The notes under the pieces were generated by a model, which saw only the letters and a program-made list of their open reading frames with translations, did no database searches and was not told where the DNA came from. Both the position numbers and the translations under genes were made by a program. DNA of 64,000 bases. It comes from Pyramidobacter sp. YE332. Lineage in GTDB: Bacteria; Synergistota; Synergistia; Synergistales; Dethiosulfovibrionaceae. Within the stretch, counting starts at the first letter, position 1. Each line of letters opens with the position of its first letter. Of this stretch, positions 43,898 to 53,916 are shown in pieces. Location: NCBI RefSeq assembly GCF_033060595.1, contig NZ_CP133038.1, forward strand, positions 1,798,001-1,862,000, written 5' to 3'.

Positions 43898-45732
43898 CTA
43901 GACATCGAATTTAGGCATCGCGATCTCAGCGTTTTCCGCCTGTTCCGTGCCGTCCTTTTCCATAAGGGTCGGTTTATAGCGCCGCCGGCGCACAGCCAAA
44001 CCGCCGGGACGCCCAAAGGGATTGCTTAAGTTCTCGTTGCCGATCTTGAACCGGCTGTCGGGGAACGCCGTGATGGCAAAGGATAACGTGATCCAGTCGT
44101 TGTTGTTGCTGTCCGTCAGATCGTCGTTCACCGTCAGCTCCCAACGCGTACAGCAGCTGTTGTCGTAAGTCAGGATGTACCCCATGGAAGACAGTTCATT
44201 CTTATTGCCGGTCAGATCAAAAACTCCCTGTACCGCAAACGTAAGAGAAGGCCCGATCTTTACGCCCACGCGCTGATAAAAGGTGTCCGTATCATAATTG
44301 CGGTCCCAACCGTTGCCAAACGCGGAACGCCCCGACACCCTTTTCTGCTCGAATGCAGAGCCGATCTCAAAGCCGCCGCAAGATGCCCTGACGCCCAATG
44401 TCCCGATCGTCACGATCTGGCGGTCGCTGCCGTCGTTCTTATAGCCGTAATTCCAGTAGTCGCCTTTGAAGAAGGGAGAGACGGTCCAGGCGCCGAGCCG
44501 AAAGGGATATTCGGTGTAATAATCGATCCCCCAGCCGTAACGCTCGATAAAATCGCCCTGATACCCTTTTCGATCGACTCCCGTTTCCTGAAATCTCCCC
44601 CAGTTTCCCTTGAAGCGAGCATATTGAGAGAAGTCGCCAATATGAAGTCCGACCCAGGGGGAGGTCAGTTCCACTTCCGGGTCGCGCCAAAGCGTCGTTT
44701 CATATTCTTTCTGACCAGGCTTTCTTATGACCGAACGTTTTTCCCTCTGAGCCCAGCCGATGTCCATGGCCCAGCCGGAACGCGCCAGCACCGCCCCCAG
44801 AAGGGACGGGACTTGGTCTCGTCCGTATTGCTGTCGTACTGATGATTGTCTCCCGCATACAGAGACAGCCACGGGGCCACCTGTTGATCGACGCGCGCCT
44901 GATACTCGAACATGCCTTCCTGCCAGATCCCCGCCCCGAGGGCAAGCTGTCCGGCGTCCCAGGAAAAGGTCGAACGCGCTTCCAGTCCCAAGTGTTTGTC
45001 GCTGTCATAGTTCGGCATGATCGTCACGACGTTTTTCGCTTTTGGCTTTTGATTGACGACCATATTGAACGGCATCGTGAACAGATACGCAGAACCTGCA
45101 TAAACCCGGGGATGATGAAGCACGATATACTTCCCCGGCACCATGACGATTTTCTTGGAACGAAGCAAATAATGGGGGTGATCCTGCTTGCAGGTCGTAT
45201 ATGAAGCGCTGTTCCAACGCACGACAGCGCTGTCCGGAGCGCTTCCCCGCAGATACTTTCCCCGCAGCCATTTTTTCTCGTGGGCCGTCTGCGGATCCGC
45301 AACTTCGACGCGCGCTCCCTTGATGTAAACGGCACCGTAAGGAACTTTCGACGATCCTTCGGCTCCTTCGAGATATCCTGTCGAATCATTCAGATGATAC
45401 TCGAGAAAGTCGCCCGCCAACGTGTCCGCATTTTGACGCTGGACTTTGATTTTCTTTCCGGCAGAGGCAAACGCTCTGATCACATTCGTCTCCGAATCCA
45501 GCGTCACCCGATCCGCGCGGAACACCAGATCGGTATAACGCACCACGGCGTGGCCTCGCGCGGTGGCAAGATGATTGACTTCGTCAAACTCGATGCCGTC
45601 CGCCTCGAGGACGACAGGCAGCGTGTCCGTGACCTCAGGCAGCTTCTTCTGCGCCGCCCAAACGTCATTCGTCGGCGCCAGCAGAGAAAAAGCGAGCACG
45701 AGCCCCCCGAGACACGTCGAATATTTCGTCAT
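43898..45732 (-). pseudogene. lptD: LPS-assembly outer-membrane protein LptD (OstA), frameshifted
   Basis: LptD inserts LPS into the outer membrane. The first frame (45732 to about 44805) holds a signal peptide ending VWA, an OstA/LptA-like periplasmic domain (GIEFDEVNHLATARGHAVV) and the start of the barrel. The second frame (about 44805 to 43898) continues the barrel (aromatic-rich beta strands, DRKGYQGDFIERYGWGIDYY, and a C-terminal part). They join if one base is added in the AGAAGGG run near 44800-44803, giving RPFLGAVLARSGWAM and about 611 residues. A sequencing deletion is quite possible. The start overlaps lptC by four bases. Confidence 0.82.
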
Positions 45733-46283
45733 TCACTCCACCACCGTATGCATCCATCTTTGACACATATTTTGCGTTGTCCGTCCATAACCGCATTCTT
45801 GCAGACCAACGTATAAACGTCGCCGCTTACGGTCACTCCCCGAGGAAAATTCCACACGTCGTTTTTTTGCTCCCAGCGAGCTTCCGGCGTCTTCCACTCG
45901 AAAGGATGCTCAGGGCGCTGCCATATTCCATCGGCATCGCGCAGCGTCAACGTACCGTTTTCATGATCGTAGGTTCCGTTGGGGGCGTTGATCGTGCGCA
46001 GACCGGATGGCCCCATGATCTGGCTTGAGATTTTGTTCAAATGTTCCACAGGATGGTCACGCACAACTTTCTCCGCGCTGATCCTCCACTGGTCTTTGCC
46101 GACGTTGCGAACCGCGGTAACGCCGCCTATTTCCCAGCTCAATTCCTTGCCGGTATCGACGAGGGCCCCGATCACATCGAGATCGCGTCTCAGAGCTCTT
46201 CCCCAGAGGGCCAGTGCAAGCGCAACGAATACGACGACCAGGGCTCTTATACAATTCCGCCGCACATGACCATTCCTTTCCAA
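45729..46283 (-). CDS. lptC: LptC-like LPS export protein
   Basis: This 184-residue protein has a single N-terminal membrane anchor (ALVVVFVALALALWG) and a periplasmic beta-jellyroll-like domain (NAPNGTYDHENGTLTLRD, FPRGVTVSGDVYTLVCK) of the LptC/LptA type. It would pass LPS from the inner-membrane ABC complex. It is translationally coupled to lptD. The assignment rests on fold-like pattern and position, since LptC is poorly conserved. Confidence 0.75.
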   Translation of the reverse strand: MERNGHVRRNCIRALVVVFVALALALWGRALRRDLDVIGALVDTGKELSWEIGGVTAVRNVGKDQWRISAEKVVRDHPVEHLNKISSQIMGPSGLRTINAPNGTYDHENGTLTLRDADGIWQRPEHPFEWKTPEARWEQKNDVWNFPRGVTVSGDVYTLVCKNAVMDGQRKICVKDGCIRWWSE

Positions 46284-46296
46284 AGTCCCTTACGGT

Positions 46297-47358
46297 TTAG
46301 AGGTTGTCAATCTCGGTCGCCTTTTTAGGGGGCTCCGCAGCGTCCTCCACTTTCGTTTTTTCTTCGTTCACTTTCTGCAGATTCACGGTTTTGCCGCTCA
46401 GGACATCGACATATTTATCGTTCGCCAACGCTCCCAAAGAGGCAGGGATCGGATATGCAGGTACCGAGACGCTTTTTTCGGTTTCAGAGTACATGATGGC
46501 CCCCGCCGGCACTTCTTTGGCGTTGCCGCGGATAAAGAATCCGCCCGCCAGCCCCAACGGCCCCAATGCAAGTGCGCCCACAAGGCTCGTTCCCGCCGCC
46601 GCCGCATAACTGGCCTCAAACTCCGTCGCCTTTTTGGAGGCTTCGCCTTCGCTCAGGGGCAAAACCGGATCCCCCAGCGTCTTCAAAGACTTCACCGAGA
46701 TCCGGATCTCCGACGGGCGGCCAAAACTGCGCGGTTTTTTGACTGACGTGACGATCCCTTCCGCGGGGGCTCCCACAGGCGCGACAAGTCTATGGTTCAC
46801 GATAAGATTATGCGTGAGTTTCAGCAAAACCCGATCGCCCTTTTTGGTGACGGAAGGTTTCAAGGTTTCCATCAGCTGCAGGCGGACGACCGTTCCTGCG
46901 GGAACCTCGACGGGCTCGGAAGCGACGGGATCGGAGACGACCATACCGAGCACTCGTTCCACCCGCATCGCCATGGGTTTGTCTTCCATGGAGCTTCCTT
47001 CGAGCCTTTTTTCAACAACGGGAATCCGCTCGATAAGCGGCTTATCGGCATTATTAGAAATCTCGAGGCCCCATTCAGCCACGCTCATCTTGTACAGAAG
47101 CGACGGCTGCCCTTCGGTTCCCTTCTCAAGGTAATCGACATGAGCTGACTCGCGCTCCGCCAACGTGCCTTGCAGTTTCGTGCCGTAAAGATCCTTCTCT
47201 ACGCTGTCGAGCCTCGAAATCAGACCGCCTGAACGCACTGAACCATAAATCGCGTTTTCCAGACGATCGATCTGTTTCGCCGCCGTCGTGTCCGTAGCAG
47301 CGCCCGCGGCGCTTCCCAGAAGACTGCACAAAAGTAAAACGATTCCTACTTTTTTCAT
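46297..47358 (-). CDS. exported protein of unknown function in the lpt cluster
   Basis: This 353-residue protein has a clear signal peptide (IVLLLCSLLGSAAGA). After it come two short repeats of the form RLENAIYGS and SVEKDLYGT, then a beta-rich middle (AGTVVRLQLMETLKPSVTKKGD; VAPVGAPAEGIVT) and a Gly/Ala-rich hydrophobic patch (GTSLVGALALGPLGLAGGFF) that could insert in a membrane. I do not recognise a named family. Its place next to lptC-lptD suggests an envelope role. It lies 14 bases upstream of lptC. Confidence 0.7.
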   Translation of the reverse strand: MKKVGIVLLLCSLLGSAAGAATDTTAAKQIDRLENAIYGSVRSGGLISRLDSVEKDLYGTKLQGTLAERESAHVDYLEKGTEGQPSLLYKMSVAEWGLEISNNADKPLIERIPVVEKRLEGSSMEDKPMAMRVERVLGMVVSDPVASEPVEVPAGTVVRLQLMETLKPSVTKKGDRVLLKLTHNLIVNHRLVAPVGAPAEGIVTSVKKPRSFGRPSEIRISVKSLKTLGDPVLPLSEGEASKKATEFEASYAAAAGTSLVGALALGPLGLAGGFFIRGNAKEVPAGAIMYSETEKSVSVPAYPIPASLGALANDKYVDVLSGKTVNLQKVNEEKTKVEDAAEPPKKATEIDNL

Positions 47359-47388
47359 GTCACTCGCTCCTCTTGTCTTTCACTGTTT

Positions 47389-48903
47389 TCAGCGCAGATA
47401 ACTCATCGGATTCGTCGGACTGTCGCTGCGGCGGACTTCGAAATGGACATGCGGCCCCGTAGCGCGCCCGCTCGACCCCACTGTGGCGATCACGGTCCCT
47501 TTTTTCACGTTCTGCCCCTTGCGGGTCATCAACGACTGGCAGTGGCCGTACAAAGTCGTATACGTGCTGTCATGACGGATAATGACCGTCCGTCCATAAC
47601 CGTTCATCCAGCCGGAGAAAATAACCTGGCCTCCCCGCGAAGCGCGTATGGGAGTATGCCGGGGCGCGCGTATGTCTATGCCGGCGTGGAAAAGCCTGGC
47701 CCGTCGGATCGGATGCCGGCGCCAGCCGAACGGACTGGAGATTTTTCCCACCACCGGCCAGGAAAAACGGCCTGCCGCCCCGCTGGCGGCTTTGGCAACG
47801 GGAGGGGCCGTGCGCGACATGCCGCCGCCGCTCGAACTGCCTCGATACACGGCAATGGACCGGCTTGCACCGGGGATAAATACCTCCTGACCGGCGTTCA
47901 ATTCCACCTTGTCGGCCAATCCGTTCGCCATGCGGATCGCTCTCTCGGCAACGCCGTACTTTTTTGCAAGCGCGTTCAAAGTCTGCCCTTTGGCAATCTT
48001 GACGCTCAATCCGTCCTGATTGGGAATGCGCAGGACAACGCCGGGAGAAAGACGATCCGGCGTGCGGAGGATATTGGTTCCATAAAGAGAATCGATGCTG
48101 AGATTATTTGCGCTGGCAATGGTCCACAGAGAGTCGCCCGGCTTTACCGTGTACTTCCGGTATTTTACCGGATCAGCTCTCTGTTTGGAAGCGAGTTTTT
48201 CCTCGGTGCGGCTCTTTTGTTCTTCCAAGACGTCTTCCAGCAAGTCTTCCGTGCGCGGAATCAAGAGGACCTGTCCCAACGAAAGCCGGTCAGGATTGCT
48301 GATGCTGTTGGCCTTGCTGATCGTCGCGACAAGAATCCCGTACTTCCGCGAGATGTCGACCATCCGCTCGCCCTGGCCGACGGTGTGCTCCAGCCAAGGA
48401 CGCTCGTCAATATCTTCGTCCATCTCGTCTTTCTCGCCCAGCAGCCGGACAATGACGCTGCCGTCGTCGGTTTTCTGATTGCTCAGCTCCGAAAGGGACA
48501 ACGTCATAAAAGGATCGTGCACCGGCAACGGCTGGTCAAAAGACCGATCTTCATTCATCGCGGGAAGGATCGCCAGCCTTCCGCCGCCAAGAGGGTCTTC
48601 CTCGGGAACGACCTCATCCAGCATCAGGCCGCTCTCTTCAAATTCAGGAGAATCCGGGAGCAGCGGCGAGATAACGCCGCTGGTATTTTCCCGCTCAAGC
48701 TGGACCATCTGCCCCTGAGCCAGAGCCGCACGCGCTTCAAGAGAAGGGAAAAAAGCGGAAAGCGGAAAATCCTTATAGGCGGGCAAATCTTCGGCTTTGA
48801 AAACCGCCAGAGAGATAGCGCCGGCCGTCGCCAAAATCATCGAACCCATCAAGCTCCAAAAAACTCTGCGGCTGTTTTTTTTGTCCAATCGGTCCAAGAG
48901 CAA
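47389..48903 (-). CDS. LysM-M23 peptidoglycan endopeptidase
   Basis: This 504-residue protein is anchored by an N-terminal helix (FWSLMGSMILATAGAISLAVF). An acidic linker is followed by three LysM domains (about residues 155-205, 250-297 and 302-345; for example YTVKPGDSLWTIASANNLS) and an M23 domain with zinc ligands HAGIDIRAP and HVHFEV. It probably binds and cuts peptidoglycan in the periplasm. The start is a TTG with GAGGAG seven bases upstream. It heads the run toward lptD. Confidence 0.88.
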   Translation of the reverse strand: MLLDRLDKKNSRRVFWSLMGSMILATAGAISLAVFKAEDLPAYKDFPLSAFFPSLEARAALAQGQMVQLERENTSGVISPLLPDSPEFEESGLMLDEVVPEEDPLGGGRLAILPAMNEDRSFDQPLPVHDPFMTLSLSELSNQKTDDGSVIVRLLGEKDEMDEDIDERPWLEHTVGQGERMVDISRKYGILVATISKANSISNPDRLSLGQVLLIPRTEDLLEDVLEEQKSRTEEKLASKQRADPVKYRKYTVKPGDSLWTIASANNLSIDSLYGTNILRTPDRLSPGVVLRIPNQDGLSVKIAKGQTLNALAKKYGVAERAIRMANGLADKVELNAGQEVFIPGASRSIAVYRGSSSGGGMSRTAPPVAKAASGAAGRFSWPVVGKISSPFGWRRHPIRRARLFHAGIDIRAPRHTPIRASRGGQVIFSGWMNGYGRTVIIRHDSTYTTLYGHCQSLMTRKGQNVKKGTVIATVGSSGRATGPHVHFEVRRSDSPTNPMSYLR

Positions 48904-49350
48904 TCGTCAACTCCTCATAGATACTTTTCTCAAGGTGCCAATCACGCGGAACGTTTATTCTGCATCAGGGGAGACACAATACGTCTCATGATAACGCATC
49001 CATTATACTCGTTTCGGACGGTGAATTCATCTGTTCCTTCCCAAAAATTTCAGCGATCCCATTCCGAGCCCCCAACGCGTTAGGGGCGGACGCTTCCGGG
49101 AGAACGCGGGACGCTTGCGGGAGACAGCGTATAAAAATATGGGGCGGGACAGACGATGATCGTCTCCCCACCCCATATTTCATACCGAGTTCTCATGGAA
49201 CAATTCAATGCGGACGGCTCCGAGAAAGTTCAGTACCTGGAACTCTCCCGGCTGTCGCGCGATCGGCGCAATTCGCTTCGCGGCTTCTCCCCCAAAGCGC
49301 CGGGATGATCCAGTGTTTTAATCGGGAAGTCGCGTGAGAGGGACACATCT
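48904..49350. other. intergenic region between phoU and the LysM-M23 gene
   Basis: No gene is evident. On the minus strand a TATAAT (49002-49007) may be the -10 box of the LysM-M23 operon, though no good -35 is seen. The region also holds an imperfect tandem repeat of about 20 bases (49088-49107 and 49108-49128, core GGACGCTT-CGGGAGA), a GCCCC/GGGGC hairpin near 49070, and a strong terminator at 49134-49182. A 51-codon minus-strand ORF overlapping the phoU end has no features. Confidence 0.5.
49134..49182 (-). terminator. terminator downstream of phoU
   Basis: The long stem AAATATGGGG-GGG-AGACGAT pairs with ATCGTCT-CCC-CCCCATATTT, followed by TTTTTATA on the minus strand. Confidence 0.85.
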
Positions 49351-50121
49351 TCATTTTGCGCTTTCAGTAGGATGCGAATCTTCATGAGAGCAGCCCTGGC
49401 TGACGAGCTGTCTTTTCAAAGTCAAAGGAGAAACGCCCGTCGCGATGAAGTAAACTTTTTCTCCCAAGTTCATCAGGTGATCGGCCACACGCTTCAGATG
49501 GCGAAAAAGGTCAATCGCGATGAAGATTTCCGCAGGCGTCTCCGACAGATAAGGGGAAGAAAGACGCTGCATCAACGACTCGGCGCATTTACGGCAAATC
49601 CGCACGGTTTCGCGACGTTTTTCGCGGATCACGGCGAGCACGCCGCCGTCTTCTTTATCGAGCGCGGCCAGAAAGTCGTCGATCATCTCGCTGCATCGGC
49701 GCGAAACGTCAAGCAGATCGTCGATCTTGGGCAGCGGCGCGCGCCCGTGGTAATCGTTGACATACTCTTTCAGCCGTTCGGCGACGTTGACCGCCTGATC
49801 GCCGATGCGCTCGATATCCGTGATGATCTTCATGACCGCATAGACATAGCGCAGATCCTCGCGCATCGGCTGCCGCATGGCGATGGAATAAAGGCACTCC
49901 TGATCGATCTGCTCTTCCAGCTCGTCGATCGCGTCGTCGCCGCAGATGACATCCTCTTCCGCGCCCACGTCGAGAGTGCACAGCCCCGCGACGGCTTTGG
50001 CCAGAGCCTCTCTGGCGCCGATCGTCATCTGCTGAACCAGCGTATACATACGCGCTTTGTCAGAAGAATAAAGATAATTTTCGAGGCTACGCTCGCTTGA
50101 TTCGCTCTTTTTAGTCGCCAC
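49351..50121 (-). CDS. PhoU-family protein
   Basis: This 256-residue helical protein of the PhoU family has two three-helix bundle repeats. The metal-binding motif region is MKIITDIERIGDQAVNVAE (about residues 97-115), and the second repeat is IDLFRHLKRVADHLMNLGE. PhoU proteins modulate phosphate transporters and signalling. Here it follows an Na/Pi cotransporter that has its own PhoU-like tail, with an 11-base overlap. The GTG start has GGAGGGGG upstream. Confidence 0.9.
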   Translation of the reverse strand: MATKKSESSERSLENYLYSSDKARMYTLVQQMTIGAREALAKAVAGLCTLDVGAEEDVICGDDAIDELEEQIDQECLYSIAMRQPMREDLRYVYAVMKIITDIERIGDQAVNVAERLKEYVNDYHGRAPLPKIDDLLDVSRRCSEMIDDFLAALDKEDGGVLAVIREKRRETVRICRKCAESLMQRLSSPYLSETPAEIFIAIDLFRHLKRVADHLMNLGEKVYFIATGVSPLTLKRQLVSQGCSHEDSHPTESAK

Positions 50122-51754
50122 TCACAGCCCCCTCCTTCCACTCGGAAAAAGCTCTTCCGGTCGAATATCTTGCCTGTTTCTTGGTGAACTCTTCGCCCTC
50201 GGCCACCTCTTTCGCCATGGCCAGGAACCCCTGCATCAGGGAGACCAGACGGACAGCCCGGGAGGCGTTGCGGTCGTAAGAAGTGCTCTCGCCCACTTCA
50301 CGGCGAATCTGGTTGCTCAGGCCGGCAAGTTCCGCTTCCTGGCTTTCCAGCGCGTGGACCTGGCCTTTCTCGCCAATGACAAAGGCGCACAGAGCGGACC
50401 GCATACACTTGCGCGACAGTTTGCACCAGCGCTCCCACACGCCGTTTCCCAGAAGCGCGCGGAGCGCGTCATGAACCGCCGTCGACTCCAGATGCGATCG
50501 GATCGATCCTGTCAGCAGCTTGGACATGCCGCGCAGGATTGACATCGTGTAACTGATGATCGTAAAATCCTCCGACACTTTTTCTTCTTCGGCAGGAACG
50601 CGAATATGATAGGCAAATTCCTGGCACGATTCGCACAAATCGGCGATCGCCCGAGGCAGTTTTCCAAAAAGCGCGCCGTTGCGCTGCTGCGGTTCGAGCA
50701 GCATCTGCAGATACGCCTCCATGTAGTTGGAGAGGCGTCCCATTTCCTTTGACAAAAGCATGACCGCCAGTTCGGGAACGTCCAGGATCTTTTCGTCGAT
50801 ATAGCGGGGTTCGCTCAGGCTGCCGCTGCCCGATACAAGCCGGACGCCGATCCACGTAAGAAATTGAGGGAAAGGCAGAAAGACGAGAATGTTGAACGTT
50901 GCGATCAGCACTTGACCGTACACCAGTTCCTGAGCGGCGGAGATGCCGAGGGAGACGAACGTCCTGTGGACGAAGGGCAAGAAGCACAAGAAAATCAGCC
51001 CCCCCAACAGCTTGAAGAAGAACGTCGCATAGCCGAGGCGCTGCGCGCTGAGCGAACCGCTCATGCCCGCCAACACCACCATGGTCGTGGAACCGATGTG
51101 CGCTCCCAGAGCGATGGGCAGTGCGGAAGTCGCCGGCAAAGCGTTCGACGCGGCCAAGGCGATCCCCAGCGCCATGATGGCCGAGCTGCTTTGCAGCACG
51201 CCCGAGCCGATGAAAGCGATGATCCCCATCACCAGCGCGTCTGACGCCCAGCGCGTCATCAGCCGGCTGAACTCGGGATCGGCAAAAAGCGTCTTCGTGC
51301 CCAAACCCAGAACCTGCATCCCGAGAAAGATCAGCGCCAGGCAGCGAAGCACGCCGAAACCGGAACTGACCCATTTATTCCTGCTCTTGCAGAGGAAATA
51401 GGACACGCCGAACATGAGCGGCGCGTAATCGAACAGATTCAGACTCAAAAGGAAGGACACGAACGTGCCGCCCAGGCTGGCCCCCATCATCACGATCAGC
51501 GAGCCGGCGAAGCTCAGCATGCCGACATCCACGAATCCGACGGCAAACGACGTAGCGATGGTGCTGCTCTGCGTGAGCGCGGAAAGGACCACGCCCAACA
51601 AAAAAGCCTGCGCTTTCTTCTTCGTAAAACGGGCCATCGAGTTTCTGGCGTTCGCGCTCATATTCTCACGAAAAAAGCGCGAGCTCTGGTCGACGCCGAA
51701 AAGGAACAGCGCCAAACCTCCCAAGATATTGACAAAGCTGGTGAAATACAGCAC
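50111..51754 (-). CDS. Na+/phosphate cotransporter (NptA/PNaS family) with PhoU-like tail
   Basis: This 547-residue protein has an N-terminal membrane part of about eight helices in two repeats, each with a QSS motif (TQSSTIATSFAVGF and LQSSSAIMALGIAL), as in SLC34-like transporters. The C-terminal 230 residues are helical and PhoU-like. It imports phosphate with sodium. The GTG start has GGGAGGC upstream. It forms an operon with phoU. Confidence 0.9.
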   Translation of the reverse strand: MLYFTSFVNILGGLALFLFGVDQSSRFFRENMSANARNSMARFTKKKAQAFLLGVVLSALTQSSTIATSFAVGFVDVGMLSFAGSLIVMMGASLGGTFVSFLLSLNLFDYAPLMFGVSYFLCKSRNKWVSSGFGVLRCLALIFLGMQVLGLGTKTLFADPEFSRLMTRWASDALVMGIIAFIGSGVLQSSSAIMALGIALAASNALPATSALPIALGAHIGSTTMVVLAGMSGSLSAQRLGYATFFFKLLGGLIFLCFLPFVHRTFVSLGISAAQELVYGQVLIATFNILVFLPFPQFLTWIGVRLVSGSGSLSEPRYIDEKILDVPELAVMLLSKEMGRLSNYMEAYLQMLLEPQQRNGALFGKLPRAIADLCESCQEFAYHIRVPAEEEKVSEDFTIISYTMSILRGMSKLLTGSIRSHLESTAVHDALRALLGNGVWERWCKLSRKCMRSALCAFVIGEKGQVHALESQEAELAGLSNQIRREVGESTSYDRNASRAVRLVSLMQGFLAMAKEVAEGEEFTKKQARYSTGRAFSEWKEGAVSGD

Positions 51755-51801
51755 AGTACAATCGCCTCCCCCGCCTCTTCACCGTAGGAGACGGTTCTAT
51801 T

Positions 51802-53304
51802 TCAACGATCCGCTTTCGCGGCTTTCTTATTCTTCAGCTCGGAAAAAATAGGCGCCAAAAGCATCACGCCCGTGATCGCCAGGAGCACTGCGCTCAGGGG
51901 ACGCGTATAGAGGAGCTGCGGCCCGCCCATGATCAGCGTCATCTGCAGATTCGTCTCGATCAATGCCCCCAGTACCAGCCCCAGCACGATCGGCGACAGC
52001 GGATAATGGAATTTCTTCAGAATCCAGCCGAGCACGCCGAAGCCGAGACATACGCCGACGTCGAACACCGACGAGCGGACGGCAAAACTGCCGACGATCG
52101 CGAACGCAAAGATCAGCGGATAAAGCACGGTCTTGGGGATTTTCGTCACCCTGATCCACAGGCGGCTGCCCCACGTGCCCAGAAAATAGAGCACGATATT
52201 CGCGACAAACAGACTCGAGAACAAAGTATATACCAGTTCGGGCTGCTTCGCAAAGAGCTCCGGGCCAGGGCGCAGTTCGTGGATCATCAACGCGCCGATC
52301 AACACCGCCGTGGAGGCGCTGCCGGGGATCCCCAGCGTCAGCAGCGGCACCAGCGCGCCGCCGACCGAGGCGCTGTTGGCCGCCTCCGCGGCCGCAACGC
52401 CCTCATAAGCTCCCGTGCCGAACGTCTCGGGATGGTTGGACAACCTTTTTTCCATGTCATACGCCAGAAAAGAAGCGATCGTCCCGCCGGCGCCGGGGAA
52501 AATGCCGATCAGCGTTCCCAGAACGCTCGAACGGACAATGGACCACTCCAGCCCCAAGTAAGTTTTGAGCGACGGCCACTCCGACACGCGCTCCTGCGCC
52601 GCTTCATACGCTCGATAATCGTTTTCTTCGATGTTGGCGAAAACTTCGCTGAGGGCGAACAGCCCGATCAGCGCCGGCACAAAAGAAAATCCATCGTATA
52701 GATTGAGAATGTCGAAGGTAAAACGGCTCACGCCGTTGACATGATCCAGGCCAATCGTGTTCAGCATAAGACCCAGCAGCACCGCCATCAGCGACTCCGC
52801 CCACTTCCGGCCGGCCATGGACGAAACCGTGGACAGTCCCATCAGCGCCAACGAGAAGTATTCGGCCGGCCAGAACTTCAACGCAAAATTCGCCAGCGGC
52901 GCCGAGAACAGCACGAGGATAACGACGCCGATAAAGCCGCCCCACACGGAGGCGACAAGGGAAATTCCCAAACCATAGCCCGGCTTGCCGCTCTTTGCCA
53001 GAGGATAGCCGTCGAAAGCCGTGACGACCGCCGACGGCGTTCCCGGCGTGTTGATCATGACGGCCGTGACCGAACCGCCGTAATTCGAAGCCAGATAAAT
53101 CGCGCACAGCATCACCAGCCCCATCGTCGGCGACATGCCAAACGTGAACGGCAGCAAAATCGCCACCGCCATGGACGGCGACATGCCCGGCATCGCGCCG
53201 CCGAGAATGCCGACGACGACGCCGGCGGTGACAATGAGCAACGGGCCGGCGCCGATCAGATTGCGAAGCCCCGACCAAAGGTTCGTCAACAATTCCATCG
53301 TCAT
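51802..53304 (-). CDS. tctA: tripartite tricarboxylate transporter large permease TctA
   Basis: This 500-residue permease has about 12 helices. Family motifs are NTPGTPSAVVTAFDGYPLA in the first half and FPGAGGTIASFLAYDMEK with LGIPGSASTAVLIGAL in the second. With TctB and TctC it takes up a tricarboxylate or related organic acid. The start overlaps no other gene; tctB ends 10 bases upstream. Confidence 0.95.
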   Translation of the reverse strand: MTMELLTNLWSGLRNLIGAGPLLIVTAGVVVGILGGAMPGMSPSMAVAILLPFTFGMSPTMGLVMLCAIYLASNYGGSVTAVMINTPGTPSAVVTAFDGYPLAKSGKPGYGLGISLVASVWGGFIGVVILVLFSAPLANFALKFWPAEYFSLALMGLSTVSSMAGRKWAESLMAVLLGLMLNTIGLDHVNGVSRFTFDILNLYDGFSFVPALIGLFALSEVFANIEENDYRAYEAAQERVSEWPSLKTYLGLEWSIVRSSVLGTLIGIFPGAGGTIASFLAYDMEKRLSNHPETFGTGAYEGVAAAEAANSASVGGALVPLLTLGIPGSASTAVLIGALMIHELRPGPELFAKQPELVYTLFSSLFVANIVLYFLGTWGSRLWIRVTKIPKTVLYPLIFAFAIVGSFAVRSSVFDVGVCLGFGVLGWILKKFHYPLSPIVLGLVLGALIETNLQMTLIMGGPQLLYTRPLSAVLLAITGVMLLAPIFSELKNKKAAKADR

Positions 53305-53313
53305 CGCTCCCCG

Positions 53314-53892
53314 TCACATGAACAGCTTGCTGAAAAGCGTTCCCGCCGGAAGACCGAGCAGGAGCACCTTGTTGAAAACAAACCACGTGAACAGAACCCA
53401 ACAGGCCGCGGTTCCCAAAATCAGCAGGATCCGCCGCTCGCCCAAAAGCAGCATCAGCAGCGCCAGCATGGCCGCCGTACAAACGAAAAAACCCAGCGTG
53501 TCGAACTGCGAGATAGCCGCCGCCACAATCGCAAAAGCCCAGAAAACTTTATCGACGCGCCCATGCCCGACGGCTTTGACGCGGGGGGCCCGCCACGTGC
53601 GAAACAGCTGAAACAGGGAAACGACCAGCAGCGGCAGCGACCACAGATAGGGCATCAGCTTCGAACTGCTGTCCATGCCTTCCATCTCTTCAAGGCCGTT
53701 CGTCAGAAAGATAAATACGACAGACAGCTCGACAAAAGCCGTCGACACCAGCAGCGAGCCCAGCCGGTCCCTTTTGCCGCAGACAACGAAAAACAGCGCG
53801 GATACCGCGAGAACTGCCGCGCAGACTCCGGCGATCACGACCAGACCGCGCGGATTGTTCAGCGACAAGGCAAGTTCCTGCATTGACTGCAT
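53314..53892 (-). CDS. tctB: tripartite tricarboxylate transporter small permease TctB
   Basis: This 192-residue membrane protein has four to five helices (VVIAGVCAAVLAVSALFFVV, FWAFAIVAAAISQFDTLGFF). The low sequence conservation is normal for TctB. The start is the ATG at 53892, with GAGAGGTG nine bases upstream; the much longer open frame is an artefact overlying tctC. It is preceded by a hairpin at 53917-53962. Confidence 0.9.
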   Translation of the reverse strand: MQSMQELALSLNNPRGLVVIAGVCAAVLAVSALFFVVCGKRDRLGSLLVSTAFVELSVVFIFLTNGLEEMEGMDSSSKLMPYLWSLPLLVVSLFQLFRTWRAPRVKAVGHGRVDKVFWAFAIVAAAISQFDTLGFFVCTAAMLALLMLLLGERRILLILGTAACWVLFTWFVFNKVLLLGLPAGTLFSKLFM

Positions 53893-53916
53893 ATATATCG
53901 ACACCTCTCTCTTTCG

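Noticed and set aside
49200-49390. 51-codon minus-strand ORF (start MKIRILLKAQ) at the end of phoU
   Set aside because: The first 40 bases overlap phoU out of frame, with no separate ribosome site; the start only superficially resembles some Cas6 N termini.
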